Origin: Tubulanus polymorphus
Taxonomy: Eukaryota > Nemertea > Palaeonemertea > Tubulaniformes > Tubulanidae
Reading direction: 5' to 3'
Length of the DNA stretch: 60,000 nucleotides
Assembly (NCBI RefSeq): GCF_964204645.1
Contig: NC_134028.1
Location: 14,561,263 to 14,621,262 of the forward strand
Shown: in pieces, positions 1 to 11,330 of the stretch
How the letters are laid out: every line of letters begins with the position of its first letter
Numbering within the stretch: the first letter of the stretch is position 1
Notes under the pieces: generated by a model
Told to the model about the DNA's origin: nothing
The model's input: the letters and a program-made list of their open reading frames with translations, nothing else
The model's database searches: none
Translations under genes and position numbers: made by a program

Positions 1-185
1 ACAAGTAAATGATGCCATTGACCATCCGGCTCTTTTTATACAGGTAGTCCCGAGAAACATAGATAATTCCTCGGTGATAGTTTATTTCACGATAATCCAT
101 CTCTAAAATTATGTACTCCTCAGCATGTGCGTCTTCACTTTCAAAATATGTTTAATACGCTTTATGAATATGTAACTGTATATAT

Positions 186-1049
186 CAGAGATGCTAGTTT
201 TCCGGAAATATCCGGAATTCCGGAAATTTAGGATCGCCGATGTCAATTCCGGAAATTGGGTGAGAATTCCTCACGGCGACCAGTAATGGCACGGACCGTA
301 AAAGCGTTCGTTTGCTTGTACTCGTCGTCGCTTCTGTGTTATTTTATCTTGGTCTCTGTTTCCGAGGACGTTCTGCTACAATGTATATATGTGTGCTTGT
401 TGTGGTATCTGTGCGTGCGTAGGCGGAGCGCCACTGTTGTGACGCCATTTCCAATTAAAAGTCAATTATCTTTACGCGCCGTTGTACATCGTCCCGCTGA
501 TGGCCAACGATGTGAAGATGCACGTGGTACTAATTAAGATGATATCTAATAAATATCATCTTAATTATTACCACGTGCGTGCTATGTCCTGAGGCACGCA
601 GCTTTGAAACTTTCTTTTTGCCTGCAGCTGTCAAGCGGGACGGTCTGCAAAATGAGCCCGCACGGAAAGATTGTCAGTCGGGAGTCGGCCGATATAAAGG
701 CAATTGACAGCGGTATAAAAAATAAATTTAACTGGCACTGACTAGAGTGTAAGGACAGAAACGGGGACTACTTATCGAACTACATTCGTAAGTTAGACTT
801 AGCTGGCGTGGAATACTGCGTCGTTTGTAAAGACCAGGTCAAATACGGAAGTGGCGGGAAAAAAAGATATTCTTCGTCACCCGGATAGCGCGCGGCATAA
901 GCAGCGAGGGATGTGAAGCACAACGAATGCCTGCCGTCGTATTTTCAGATACCCAGATCGCTCTAGAACGCATTTCCGGCGATGCAAAAACGCAAAAAGA
1001 CCCCTGTTCTAAATTCCGGAATTTTGGTACTTTGGCCCTAGCATCTCTG
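186..1049 (+). mobile_element. hAT-like DNA transposon relic with BED-type zinc finger remnant
   Basis: Both ends carry the inverted word CAGAGATGCTAG, flanked by AT-rich 8-mers that match at 6 of 8 positions, which fits an old hAT target duplication. Inside, from about 651 on the + strand, a broken reading frame encodes a BED-like zinc finger: a C-x2-C pair in YCVVCKD (about 810-833) followed by the H-x5-H pair HPDSARH. A TGA stands where a Trp codon is usual (about 737), and a run of seven A at about 859-865 shifts the frame between the Cys and His pairs. No DDE catalytic part is present, so this is a non-autonomous or deleted copy. The hAT assignment rests on the finger type and the TIR and is moderately secure. 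Confidence 0.6.
520..578. repeat. 26-bp-arm inverted repeat (hairpin)
   Basis: Arms 520-545 and 553-578 are reverse complements with one mismatch, separated by a 7-nt loop. Both arms end in the CACGTG-containing word GCACGTGG/CCACGTGC. The hairpin lies inside the hAT relic and may be a small foldback insertion. Confidence 0.8.
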
Positions 1050-2620
1050 ATATATAGAGGGATATAGTCGTTCAAGTGTATAGGCAGAGAAATTATCAAT
1101 TAGGGATCCCGAGACAAAAGGGGAATAAATAATTATGTTGTTTGTGTTCTTAATACCCGTTAGAATTGTGGACCGAAAATTTCAAGAGGTATTGGTATAG
1201 TAGAATTTCTAAATTCTTCAATTAGCAAGTTACAGATATTAAACCTATGGTAGTGTGACCTCTATAGAAAATGTTACACATTCAAAAATTATTTTTTTAA
1301 TTTATGCTAATTTATGCTAATTAGGTGGATTTTTATGCGCAATTAGAGGGGTTTACGAAAAACACTCTAAAATATAAACCAATTGATATATTGATATAAT
1401 TCTTTCAGCATTTGGTTCATAACTAACATGGCTAGTGCTTGTGCCTCTATCTAGTGATTACACAAGTTATATTTTTCAAAACATTATTTCAAAGTTGAAA
1501 CTACACAATTTTTCAGAAATTTTCTACCTAATTATATATTCATAGAGGTACCTAGCCTACCATAACGTAGATATTAACTTTTCCAAGGCACATGCACTAG
1601 CTTTATGTATAAATAACAAGTATTTCAAATTTCAAGGCTCTACCTCAAATACTTTTTTCAAAATCATGTTTTCGGTAATGTTCGTCAGCCGTAAATGATG
1701 ATTGCGAGAAAACACCAATCTTTGGAAATTTCTCAAGGAATTTGACTTAATTTATCTAAAAAGGAACACTTTAGTAGGTTTACACCTATCAAATTGTTCA
1801 TTTGAATGCTGGTTACCCTGCAGGTAGCTCCTGTGCCACCATATTGTGCAGAAGTTGCCAAAATTTTCATCCTGATGCTGAATTTATTGCCTTCACCCTT
1901 GGTGGCTGGCTATTTTTAGCAGAGGGGTGGGCTGATTGGATTACCCGTAAACTTTTTTTCTTTTTCTTTGAATGTTTCTAACTTTTCTCATTGATAGATA
2001 ACAGTTTAAAGTTAATCATTTTACCACTCAAAAGCCCAATGAAGCAGGTATTCACGAGACTAAAGCGAAATATGCTATGAAATTCTGTGAAGTCAAAATT
2101 CTGGAAAATTTCATGATTTTCATTTCTTTCAAAAAATGACTCCCAACGACCTTCAGATCAATGTTTTGGGTTATAAAGTCTATTGCGAATCTATTGTAGA
2201 TGGCAGCACCTCACGGGTATAAATAGTATCGGTTTAACACCTCTAAAAGTAACTTAGAACACGTTGCCAAGGGCCGTTGCTAAGGGCTTTGAGATTGGAG
2301 GGGTCTTGTTTGACCCCCAAAAACATACCTTTGCCGTTATCTGACCACTCCAAAAATTTCGGAGGTCATTCTACCCATCTATAGTGTTCAATAACAGTAC
2401 TTTTTAAAAAACTGAGAAATTTAAGATTTTTCCCTGAAATTCTAGTATACCAATACCTTTTTAAGATACCTGTTAATTTGTCTTGATTTGAAATCTAGAC
2501 GACTATAGAATTACAGACTTTCAATTAAGGGTAATTAGAGGTGGAGTGACATGTGTTGGGTTCAACTGCCACTAAATCTATGATATATATTCACATTTAC
2601 TGAAAACACGACAAGTACTC
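1050..2620. other. Non-coding stretch, nothing recognised
   Basis: AT-rich sequence with many stops in all frames. I see no exon-like coding segment, terminal repeats or tandem array. One short direct duplication of TTTATGCTAA occurs near 1300-1320. Confidence 0.5.
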
Positions 2621-2947
2621 TTTAGTTGCAAAAAAAAAACAAGAAATTGATTTCACATAAGAGGAATCATTGTCAAATAGGTCAAAGTGAATTAAGATTC
2701 TATTATTTCTTCTGTTGTGCTATTTCCACTTTCCAGGCAGTGATGCTGAAACCATACAACATGAAACAGCACATCATAGAAAATAACCAACATGAATTTG
2801 ATAGAATAATCACATTTGGAAATAGACAAACATGGAAATTGACCAACATGGAAAATAATAGATTTCTATCAATTTCCATGATGGTCTATTTCCGAATGGG
2901 ACTATTCTATCAAATTCCAGTACTGGATTTTTCTATCTTATTCCAAG

Positions 2948-3397
2948 GTGTTCACTGATGTTAATTTCCATGTCTTGCATTTTCCAGAAGTGAAAATTCT
3001 ATTTAAATCCAGTACTGGATTTTTAGGACGATTTCATGTCGGACAATTTCTGTGTTGTACATTCATGTTGTACTTTGTCTATGATTGGTTTATTCCATGT
3101 ACTAATTCAGCATCCCCACAAAAAAATGATACCAATAAAGCGAGAAAATACCAGAATTATGACCGTAAAACTGTAGACGTGGAGATTCTATCACAAAGCT
3201 GCGGCAAGCGAGTATACGTGTTGCGTAGATTCTCATGTAATGGATTAGACTTCTCTGATAAAATCGTCGAAAAGAGCTACAAAACCATTTCAAAATATAG
3301 TTTTGATCATCTCAAAAAAAATAAAACACTCGGAACCTTCTACAAATTGGAGTTTGCAAGAGTAGGGGATCTCTGTTTAAATGTAGTTCTAGGATGA
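2948..3397 (+). other. Unassigned open frame, about 149 codons
   Basis: A frame open for about 450 nt sits in otherwise stop-rich DNA. The second half is rich in Lys, Asp and Ser and looks more protein-like than the first. The first half overlaps sequence in which short words such as AACATGGAAA, TCCAGTACTGG and ATTTCCATG recur, so the frame may be partly repeat-derived. I recognise no domain, and there is no convincing start context or splice signal. It may be a chance frame. Confidence 0.2.
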
Positions 3398-3504
3398 ATA
3401 CGAAAGTCACCGACATTTCAATGCATTTCACCTTTGAGGTAGGTGACCCAACACAGTAGCGTCGCTTACGGCGGTGGCTAACATTGAAATCATCTGAATA
3501 GAAG

Positions 3505-4238
3505 TATTGGTGGCCATCTTGGTGTCATCAGTACTCATTCGTAGGTGGAAAAAAGTTTTTCAACAGTATATTGATACCTAAGCATATTGTGTTACCACGA
3601 TCAATTGAAAAGTTGTAGCCCATTATGTGTTCTATGATTTTTGTGAGTTTCAAGGTCATCGGTTTTTGTATATGGCCACCAGGGGGCGTTGAATGATACA
3701 ATAACTTAGTATTTCTATATTATATTTAAACCTATGCATATTTTGTTAACACAATCAATTACAAAGTTGTAGCTCATGACATCCTCTTTGAAAGTTGTAG
3801 CTCATGACATCGTCTTTGATTGTTAGTTATTCTATATGGTCACCAGGGGGCGTTGAATAGTGGAATAACTTAGTATTCCTTATTAGATTGCTACCTAGGC
3901 ATATTTTGTTACCATGATCAATTGCAACGTTGTAGTTCATGACATGTTCTATGATTGTGGTGATTTTCAAGGTCATTCGGGTTTTGCCTACAGTCACCAG
4001 GGGGCGTTGAATAGTAGAATGACTTAGTATTTCCATTTTAAATTGGTAAGGAGGCATATTTTGTTATCACAATCAATTACAAAATCGTAGCCGCTGACAT
4101 GTTCTATGATTGTGGTGGGTTTCAAGGTCATTGGTTTTGTATATGGTCACCAGGGGGCGTTGAATATTGAAATTATTAGATTGATGAGCATTTGAAACCA
4201 CTTCCCAAGTGGGCATGGTGTCCCTGGACCCCTAGTTC
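3505..4238 (+). repeat. Repeat family A, copy 1: four units with CTCF-like motifs
   Basis: Four diverged tandem units of about 153-164 bp end at GGACCCCTAGTT. Each unit has the series CATATTTTGTTACCA, CAAAGTTGTAGCTCATGACA, TTCAAGGTCAT and then CACCAGGGGGCG. The last word matches the core of the vertebrate CTCF consensus and occurs at 3676-3690, 3840-3854, 3994-4008 and 4147-4161. The 5' part seen in the fuller copy at 21.78 kb is missing. Related copies lie at 14.19, 21.78 and 23.05-31.54 kb. Confidence 0.85.
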
Positions 4239-4383
4239 TGAAAGCAAAAAGTCAACACCTTTTAACTCGAGAATATTTCCTGATATGCCAATAAAAAGAA
4301 GCGATTATAAACCAAGTTGCAACATTTCTAATGACCTACAACATTTAATCGACATGATCGATTAGTGTCCACAGTATGTAATT

Positions 4384-5048
4384 AAATTGGAACAGGAGAC
4401 CAGAATGCAGCGAGATTGTTCTCTTTGGTTCAAAGAAAGACAGTAAGACTGACTGCGAGTAATTTTGGCTTAGTACTGAATCGAAAAGCAGCTCCAACAG
4501 AGATATTTTTTTCATCTCTTGTTACGAAAAAAGATTTGAGTTCTGTTGCTGCCATACAGTATGGCATTGACAATGAACCTTTTGTTCTGTCAAAGTATAG
4601 AAACCATATGGCTAATTCTGGAAAAAATGTAGATGTTTTACCACGTGGGTTAGCGATAAATAAATCTTTCGTTTGGCTGGGTGCAACTCCGGATGGGAAG
4701 ATAATAGCTGCCGATACCCAGGGTTACGGTCTCGAAATAAAATGTCCATATTTGCTTAAAGATGTTACCCCTAAGGCAGCCGCAAGAGAAAAGGAATTTT
4801 GTTGTAATCTTATTGATGGCAAAATACAATTGAAAACATCACATCATTATTATAGCCAGATTCAAAGACAAATGGGTGTATGCGGCTTGGACTTTTGTGA
4901 CTTTGTCATATACACCAAGAAGGGTATTCAAAAGGATTCCATTTCAACAACAATTTTGGGATGAAATGTTGGATAAACTTTCAATCTTTTATTTAACTTA
5001 TCTAGCTTCATATATTGTGAAAAATACATATGATGCAAATGATGCTTG
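4384..5048 (+). pseudogene. YqaJ-type exonuclease (PD-(D/E)xK fold), frameshifted
   Basis: The translation resembles YqaJ / lambda-exonuclease-like viral recombinase domains found in transposons of aquatic animals. Visible marks are RLTASNFG near the N-terminus, QYGIDNEPF, the active-site pair GATPDG and LEIKCPY (the D and E-x-K of the nuclease fold), then YYSQIQRQMG and CDFVIYT. The middle part (4416-4964) is one open frame. The N-terminal part (from about 4384, containing LWFKERQ) is in another frame, so there is a frameshift near 4440. The C-terminal part (FWDEMLDKLSIFY, to about 5048) is in a third frame, so there is another near 4922. It has no introns. It converges with a DDE transposase relic at 5.26-5.69 kb, an arrangement I recall for ISL2EU elements. 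It is broken and probably not expressed. Confidence 0.75.
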
Positions 5049-5259
5049 AATTTTGTACTGCCGAAATAACACATAACACATGTATGATGTATCAATGCTG
5101 ATTTTATTCTATCAATCATTCACTGAATTTATTATGTTGACATGAAATATCATATAAATCATTTATATGACATTTAAAATTTCATATACAATTTGTACAG
5201 AAATACACGAAGGTTGAATGCAGATAACAAGCCTTAGGTTTTCTTAACTTCTTGGGAAA

Positions 5260-5688
5260 TTATTGGGTTCTGAAACAAAGTGAGCAGCACACAACTCGAC
5301 CATAGTTGATTAATCGACCCGGCCAGTGTGTGAGGAACAACAATGTCAAATATATGGAAACTTTTAATATATTGTTCAGCTTCTCAACATGTATACGCTT
5401 GGCAGCAATTGCTTGTGTATTGTACACATCTTCAGCATCTATTTCCCCGTCAGAAATTGACCCAGTGTAAAGTTGCGACACAAAAGTCAGACAACCAGCT
5501 GGACTTATCCCAATCGAACCTTTCAAACTATTGCTGCTTTTGTAATTAGAATACGACGCAGACAACAAAACCAGTGACGATGGCATCTCTAATTTGATTT
5601 CAGTTGCATAAATTATTATTCTTGTTTGTGGGTATTTAATTTTAAAAGGTTCGGGCATAATGCTGATTGATAGACTGTTTCGTTGCAC
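5260..5688 (-). pseudogene. DDE_Tnp_4-type transposase remnant (ISL2EU-like), internally deleted
   Basis: The minus-strand frame reads MPEPFKIKYPQTRIII, then EIKLEMPSS, SYSNYKSSN, KGSIGISPAG, FVSQLYTGSISD, and after a junction TQAIAAKRIHVEK and a C-terminal VCCSLC. This order is typical of DDE_Tnp_4 transposases related to THAP/ISL2EU/Harbinger proteins. The codon before ATE in RIIIYATE is TAT (Tyr), where the family has the first catalytic Asp. Between SISD and EIDAEDV about 60 residues normally present, including the second catalytic region, are missing. The frame is closed upstream of 5688. It lies tail-to-tail with the YqaJ-type exonuclease at 4.38-5.05 kb, so both are probably parts of one dead element. 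Its TIRs were not found. Confidence 0.7.
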
Positions 5689-5699
5689 TTATATTTAAT

Positions 5700-7049
5700 G
5701 ATACATTTAACGGTGCTGAACTATAGGTGAACTATGGAACAGCAGTAACAGTGCTGAGAGCTTAGCATAGTGTACTTAAATAGCTTTATAGCAGTGGATT
5801 GAAATCTGCATCTTCAATTTGATCGATTTTGCCTATTCAGATTACTCATTGATTCTTACAAATAGGTTTATGCAATAGACAATAGATCCTTCTACCTTCC
5901 TGGCCAGTTTCAAAGTTGTAAGACAATCTGGCATTGAGATATAACAAAATACACGCAGTCTCCTCAAAATTCTACGTATTTCTATAGACGCTATTTCTCA
6001 GCTGTCCATTTAATGACGTTGCAGCGCGCACCTGCTGATTAAGCCAACGCTGTCCATTTAATGACGTTGCAGCGCGCACCTGCTGATTTAGCCGACGCTG
6101 AACAGTAAGCGATGTAAACAACATGAGGTCAAAAATCATGTTACAAAATCACAAATTGCGCGTAAACAAAACATTTTTGAACAGAACGTCCGAAGACGAG
6201 CGTATAGATCAATAGAATACATCATATTTTGAAATAAAAAAAAGTGTCAGTTACCCTTTAGGGAAACTACTTATTTTTCATGAAAATTACCAGTTAAAAG
6301 GTCCTCAGAAATTTCTGGAAGTACAAAAAATTTAGGTATGTGTTACTTGGGAAAAAATTCAGGTTTGGCAGGTCTGCATGTTTAATAGTATTGTATTTAT
6401 AAGTGTAACTGATCTGTTGGTAAATCCATAGCCCGATTAGCACTGACGAATTTCAAAAGTAGTGGTGTATATTCCACCTCAGAAAATTCAAATTCATATG
6501 AAGAAACATGATTTTTGATTTCCATAATTTACAAATTAGTGTAATTTTGAATTAAGATTAAGGGATTTCATGATATAATGTCGATCTGGACCATCACAGT
6601 CATGATCTTTTAATCTATAAGTTTATCCCAGCTTGCTTGCTTGAATTAGTGCTTATCAATAATCAATCCAAAACTGGCTGAGCAAGTGCGCATGCGGTGA
6701 AAGAGTTAATCCGCAGAGTGAACAGATCATCTGTAGCAGCAAAATGATCAGAATAAATTAAATTTACTCTACTTACATCCTGCCAAGTACAAGTATCATT
6801 TCATTAGATATCCCAAACTTCGGTTGACCATCAGCGCGAGATAAGTATGCGCCATATTTTAGGAAGACCGATTCTATTCGATTCTATTCGATCTCACTAT
6901 GCCTCTAATACCAGTTTATTTTCTTTCGAAACAAAGAGATTTCTTATTGTTCCCCTTTAAGTGCTTTTTTATTGTTCAAATTTTTAATACATTACATTTT
7001 TCAAGTTAGGCCATCATTTTTTTAAGTTTTTTTTATTTATTTGCAATAG
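5700..7049. other. Non-coding region upstream of kinase exon
   Basis: No coding segment is recognised. It contains the 48-bp tandem duplication at 6001-6096 and ends in the pyrimidine-rich tract and TTGCAATAG acceptor of the first visible sphingosine kinase exon. The preceding kinase exon should lie upstream, but I could not identify it. Confidence 0.5.
6001..6096. repeat. 48-bp tandem duplication, two copies
   Basis: The unit starting GCTGTCCATTTAATGACG occurs at 6001 and again at 6049 with very few differences. It contains the GC-rich word GCAGCGCGCACCTG. Confidence 0.9.
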
Positions 7050-7193
7050 GTATGACACTCATCCCTCAAAACAAGAAGTACTTAATTCTGCTGAATCCAT
7101 TCAGTGGACCTGGCAAAGCTTTACAACTCTTTCGTGAAAAGATCGCAGTGATGCTTGGAGAATCAGAAATGCCATATGAACTAATAATAACTG
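7050..7193 (+). CDS. Sphingosine kinase exon (nucleotide-binding start of catalytic core)
   Basis: This exon opens the diacylglycerol-kinase-like catalytic domain of a sphingosine kinase, which phosphorylates sphingosine to sphingosine-1-phosphate using ATP. It encodes KKYLILLNPFSGPGKALQLF, the conserved strand and glycine loop (conserved block C1 of the family), followed by MPYELIITG. The acceptor is TTGCAATAG and the donor is ACTG|GTAAGT. The exon ends in phase 1 and joins the 13.86 kb exon to give the expected TE-YANHAR junction. The in-frame ATG at 7052 is probably internal, because the acceptor directly precedes it and the family has residues upstream. Earlier exons were not identified. 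Confidence 0.85.
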
Positions 7194-7361
7194 GTAAGTT
7201 TTATCGCCTACCTACTGGTATAGAAAATACTAAGGGCTGTGTATGGCCACATTTTTAGCTGTGGCTACTCTGTTACTAAACAGTTATTGGGAATTGTATC
7301 TTACGTAAGAAACATGTTCAACTTGGAATCATTAAATCTTAACTGGATTGCTTCGTTATTA

Positions 7362-8049
7362 CAGTAGACTCCGCTTACCTCGGAATTCTTGGGACTGCAA
7401 AATTATTTCTGAGGTATGCGATTTCCGAGGTATATAAAGTCCGCAAATTTTTTCATAAAAAAAATTGTTGCTGACACGTGGGCTCAAATTATCCTTCTTA
7501 TACTAATCTATGTTGAATAAACACTGTATATGTACCATATCTGACAGGCTTTTATTGTTATTTCAATCAAAACCTCATATCCCCAGGATATTTGACTTGT
7601 CATCTTTTCAATCAAAACATCGTACTGCAGTACACCAAGTGAAGCCCCTACTTCCCAGTTGAGAGAATTTAAAAACACGTGGGTTTGATGAGCAGTGACA
7701 AGTCTATAGCTCCGCCTACATCCATTCAATACACGTGGTAACATAGTGCAGATGTTGATTCACGTCGCGTCCAAGAACAGGTATTGATTAATCTGTTTCA
7801 AGTTGTTATGCAGTAGGCTAGGGATGCGTTTTTGAAAAGACGATGCTCAGAATTTGCGAGGTACACGATTTTAGGACTCAATTTATAAAAAAAATCATTC
7901 TGAGGTATGCGATATTCCGACGTATGCAACTCCGAGCTACTCGGAGATTTTCATTTGAGAAATAATTGCATTAAGAAAAATATTTTAGATTTGTTCTGAG
8001 CAAAGCAATATTCCAAGGTGTATGACTCCGAGGTATGCGGAGTCTACTG
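7362..8049. mobile_element. pogo/Tigger-like MITE in kinase intron
   Basis: The terminal inverted repeats CAGTAGACTCCGC and GCGGAGTCTACTG are each flanked by TA (7360-7361, 8050-8051), the target duplication of Tc1/mariner-pogo elements. Subterminal words of the type GAGGTATGCGAT recur near both ends. No transposase reading frame is present, so this is a non-autonomous element about 690 bp long. Confidence 0.8.
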
Positions 8050-8069
8050 TACTAAAATTCATACAAATC

Positions 8070-8640
8070 ATTCATTAGAGCATTATCCATTCTCCAACCC
8101 CTATGAAGCTGAATTTTAAAAGGGGGTCTCGTTAAAATTTATATGAGCTTTGCGCGAAAATCTGATCGCAAAAATATCTGTTTTAAAAAGCCAATCGAAA
8201 GCAAAGACTCCTCTATGATTGGCTCTATGATTGTCTCTAATTAGCCATGTGCTCAAACTGCAAATTCAATCAAATTTCATTCTGCAAAAAAATATCAAAT
8301 CCAATTCAATTTTACTTTATTGAACAAGGTAAAACTGCAAATCCAATTCAATTTTGTTTTATTGAGCAAATTTCAGAAAATTCAATTCTATTCCGCATTC
8401 AAATCAATAAGACCAAGGGAAAAGATTTATCTGAGGTATTTGTTCCTGCCAGCTCCAGTCGCTGTCTGTGCTACTTATGAAAACACAATTGAATTGGGTA
8501 AATTGGATTAGCCTGGGATTGACTAGTCTGAGCAGGGAGTGTATTTGGACGGATTTAACCCACAGAATGCATCATTTGCCATTTTACGAAAAGCTGACAG
8601 GCTGGTTATAGTGCCCCTTGGGGCTCTTGTTATACAGGTG
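8070..8640 (+). repeat. Dispersed repeat B, copy 1
   Basis: This stretch is closely similar, in direct orientation, to 43312-44090. Shared words include TCATACAAATCATTCATTAG, AAAAAGCCAAT, AATTAGCCATGTGCTCAA and ATTTCAGAAAATTCAATTCT. The copy at 43.3 kb has about 220 extra bases (43485-43710) that are absent here. Short open frames inside it are repeat artefacts. Confidence 0.85.
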
Positions 8641-9046
8641 TTCAAGACATAACCTCAGCTACAATCTCTCTTCTAATGGAATCTATTTGCCATTCCTCAG
8701 GTGTCAAGCAACTTGTTACTGCTCTATGTTCTAGCATTGAAGACTTAACAAATTGTGTTTTATCTCCTACTATTCTTATCATTGTAAAAGCACCCTTTAT
8801 ACAAGAAGAGGAAATTTCTGATTTCTAATAACAAATCAATGTTGTTATCAATATCTCTCAAACTGACGATTGCTTTAAAACCCTTCCAGTGTCTCAGGCG
8901 CACCCAGTGCGCCGTGAGTTTTAAAAAAACCGAATGCAGGTGCACCAGATGGCCCACTGTGTTTAAAAATTCAATAGATGGCAAACGTATCGGCATATGT
9001 TCACCAGATTTGTCTGACAGCGCGGTATATGAATCATACAGCTGCC

Positions 9047-9345
9047 AGGGGCGGATTTAGACCGTATTGACCGTGTTGCCCGACACAAGGGAATTTTAAA
9101 GTGCCTTTTAATTTTTTCTCTGTATCAAAATTTGCCCTTGAAACCACCTGAGATACACAATAGATATTTTTCCTAAATATATAACCTATGTTTCTTGACT
9201 AAATGCCTCTCAGAGATGCTCAGAAAGCTCTAAAATGATAGTAAAATTTCCAAAAATTTGCTGATATGCCTTTCACCCAAAATTAAGAATATGTGTCCTT
9301 TTTATTGGTCGACATGGTCACAACATGCCCCTGGATCCGCCCCTG
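9047..9345. mobile_element. hAT-like MITE
   Basis: The ends are inverted: CAGGGGCGGATTTAG at 9047 and CTGGATCCGCCCCTG ending at 9345. CAGGGGCGGAT is a common hAT terminus. The 299-bp interior has no coding frame. No clean 8-bp target duplication is visible. A related single end occurs near 46890. Confidence 0.6.
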
Positions 9346-11165
9346 GTCGCTCTTAAAATAACACTCACAATACACACGTCGCGCTGTGCTTGACCTCTCA
9401 ATATATCGATGCATTTTCTATAGACAGTAGTACTATAGTACATAGCGCATAGCCTATGCTGTAGTAGTGCAATACTATACCATGGGGTCTTGTCAAAGAT
9501 ACTTAGGTGATCAAGCCAGGGATCTTACAGCAATATGTAGATGATGGAGACGATGATTCTAGTGAAAAAAATTAGCGAATCGAGCCAGGGGTCGCGGTAG
9601 AGGAAGGGGAGCTCAAAATCATGAATTTTTGATATATCGGATTTTGGACCCCCCTTTTTATCAAATCTTATCCAAGACCTAGTTCAAGCCGCTCGCTAGT
9701 TCAAGCCGCTGTATAGCGCGTTGCTACGACGACGATCGATCAACATACTGGTACTCGCTGTGTAATACTGAACACGTATATACCTGTAGATATTGATCGT
9801 ACTAGCACCGGTTTTAATCCCCGAAGTTGTTGTTACTTTGTTGACCTCGCCGTTTTATAAGCTTACCGATGATTCTTCTAGTATTTTCAGGGTCACAAGA
9901 CATGACGAAGTCGCAAAGTTTTGTACAAATTTCACGAAACAAACAATTATTTAGGCGGCACCTGATCTATTGATTAATTATGATAACTAATGTTTATTTC
10001 ATTAAAAATTTGTTTTATTCAAACACTACTTTCATCGCACATAGCGTGATCGGTAGGCCCTACTACTCTACGGTAGGCCATGGACTCTTTCATGTGGTAG
10101 GCCTATTACAAATGATACAATCCGCGTGTCCGTGAATAAGTGACACGTGGTGGGGCGGGTTGTGAGGAGCATCGAAACTAATCCGTCACAAATAATAGAT
10201 AGAAAACAATACCTTAAGAGGTTAACTTTTATTAACATCATTACCAAATCAAAACCTGCACATCCTATCATAAATAGAAATTCTAAGAATTTATTTCAAA
10301 GAATAATAAATTACGTCTAAATATTGGGATTCGAACTCGTAGCATCGATTCAGGTGCCTTTCCCAAAGCGGGTATCCCGCGGGGAAAACCCATTACTATT
10401 TATATCGAGAATCGCCTTTTTGACAGCGAGTTCGGTGAATGAAACAGAAACAATTACACAGAAACCCATCATGGAAAGTTTCTTTCTGGTTTAAAAAGAG
10501 TCGACAATGAAAGGGTTAACAAAATCTTCTCTGAATCTGTAGAAAGTTCTGTACTACCAGTACCCATCAACACTTCTGCACAACATTTTATGTACCACCT
10601 TTCCTATGTATTGATATCAATGATTCACTCACATTGTATCCACTACTATTACACGCCAGTGCTCAGGATCCTTAGGGATACATCATTCCAATGTACCCAT
10701 ATATAAATCGTCATATTGGTCGTGTGAGTTTACCTATATCAAGATGTATCTAAATACATAACTCAAAACTATGACTTCAGGGTTGTTCAGAACATTTGAA
10801 AGCTTCTCCATCTTCATTAGTCATTTACAATATGCCTAAACTATGGTGGCTGATTCGGGCCATGTAAGAAAAATCACAAATGGTGCAAATTTTTTTTTAC
10901 CGATGCCTAAAAGTCGTTTTTTCGCGCAATAAAACGAAAATTACCACGTAAAAACGAGAAATTACCATGTTAAAACAAGAAATGTTGTTTCATTGCGGAA
11001 TTAAAACGAGAAAAAGTCATGCCTACTACAGGCACTCTTCCCTAAGTATCATACTAAGTACTCAGGCCAATATGTTTCTCAAAAACATAATAATGTGAAT
11101 ATCTTCACATTTGGAATGTATGATCACTAATGCAGTAATGAAATCTCTAAACCCTTGCATTTCGC
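9346..11165. other. Kinase intron, mostly featureless
   Basis: No exon is recognised. 10320-10440 is a diverged relative of one arm of the MULE-like element at 17.10-18.27 kb; it shares TGGGATTCGAAC, GGGTATCCC and GGGGAAAACCC. A short RG-rich reading (NRARGRGRGRG) near 9575-9610 is too short to interpret. Confidence 0.45.
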
Positions 11166-11170
11166 TGGAA

Positions 11171-11330
11171 AGCATTGCTTATTTAGTTATTTCTAGCATT
11201 GGTTGATGTCTATGACGTCATGCCAATGCTAGTAAAACGGATCAAAGTCGTAGTCGAAAAAAAGCGCCAATTCTTCTCATTTTCATAGTAACTTTAAGTC
11301 GTAACTCCGTTCTCATAAAACATTAGACAC
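11171..11330 (+). repeat. Dispersed repeat C, copy 1, with palindrome
   Basis: Similar in direct orientation to 34440-34575. Both begin with TAGCATTGG...CCAATGCTA around a TATGACGTCAT or TATGATGTCAT core and share TCTCATTTTCATAGTAACTT. Confidence 0.75.

Noticed and set aside
3827-4057. Minus-strand frame of 76 codons in repeat family A
   Set aside because: Arises from the repeat units and recurs wherever they occur; no coding evidence.
9575-9612. RG-rich reading (NRARGRGRGRG) preceded by an acidic stretch, piggyBac-like N-terminus
   Set aside because: Too short, with stops between the two segments and no transposase domain nearby.
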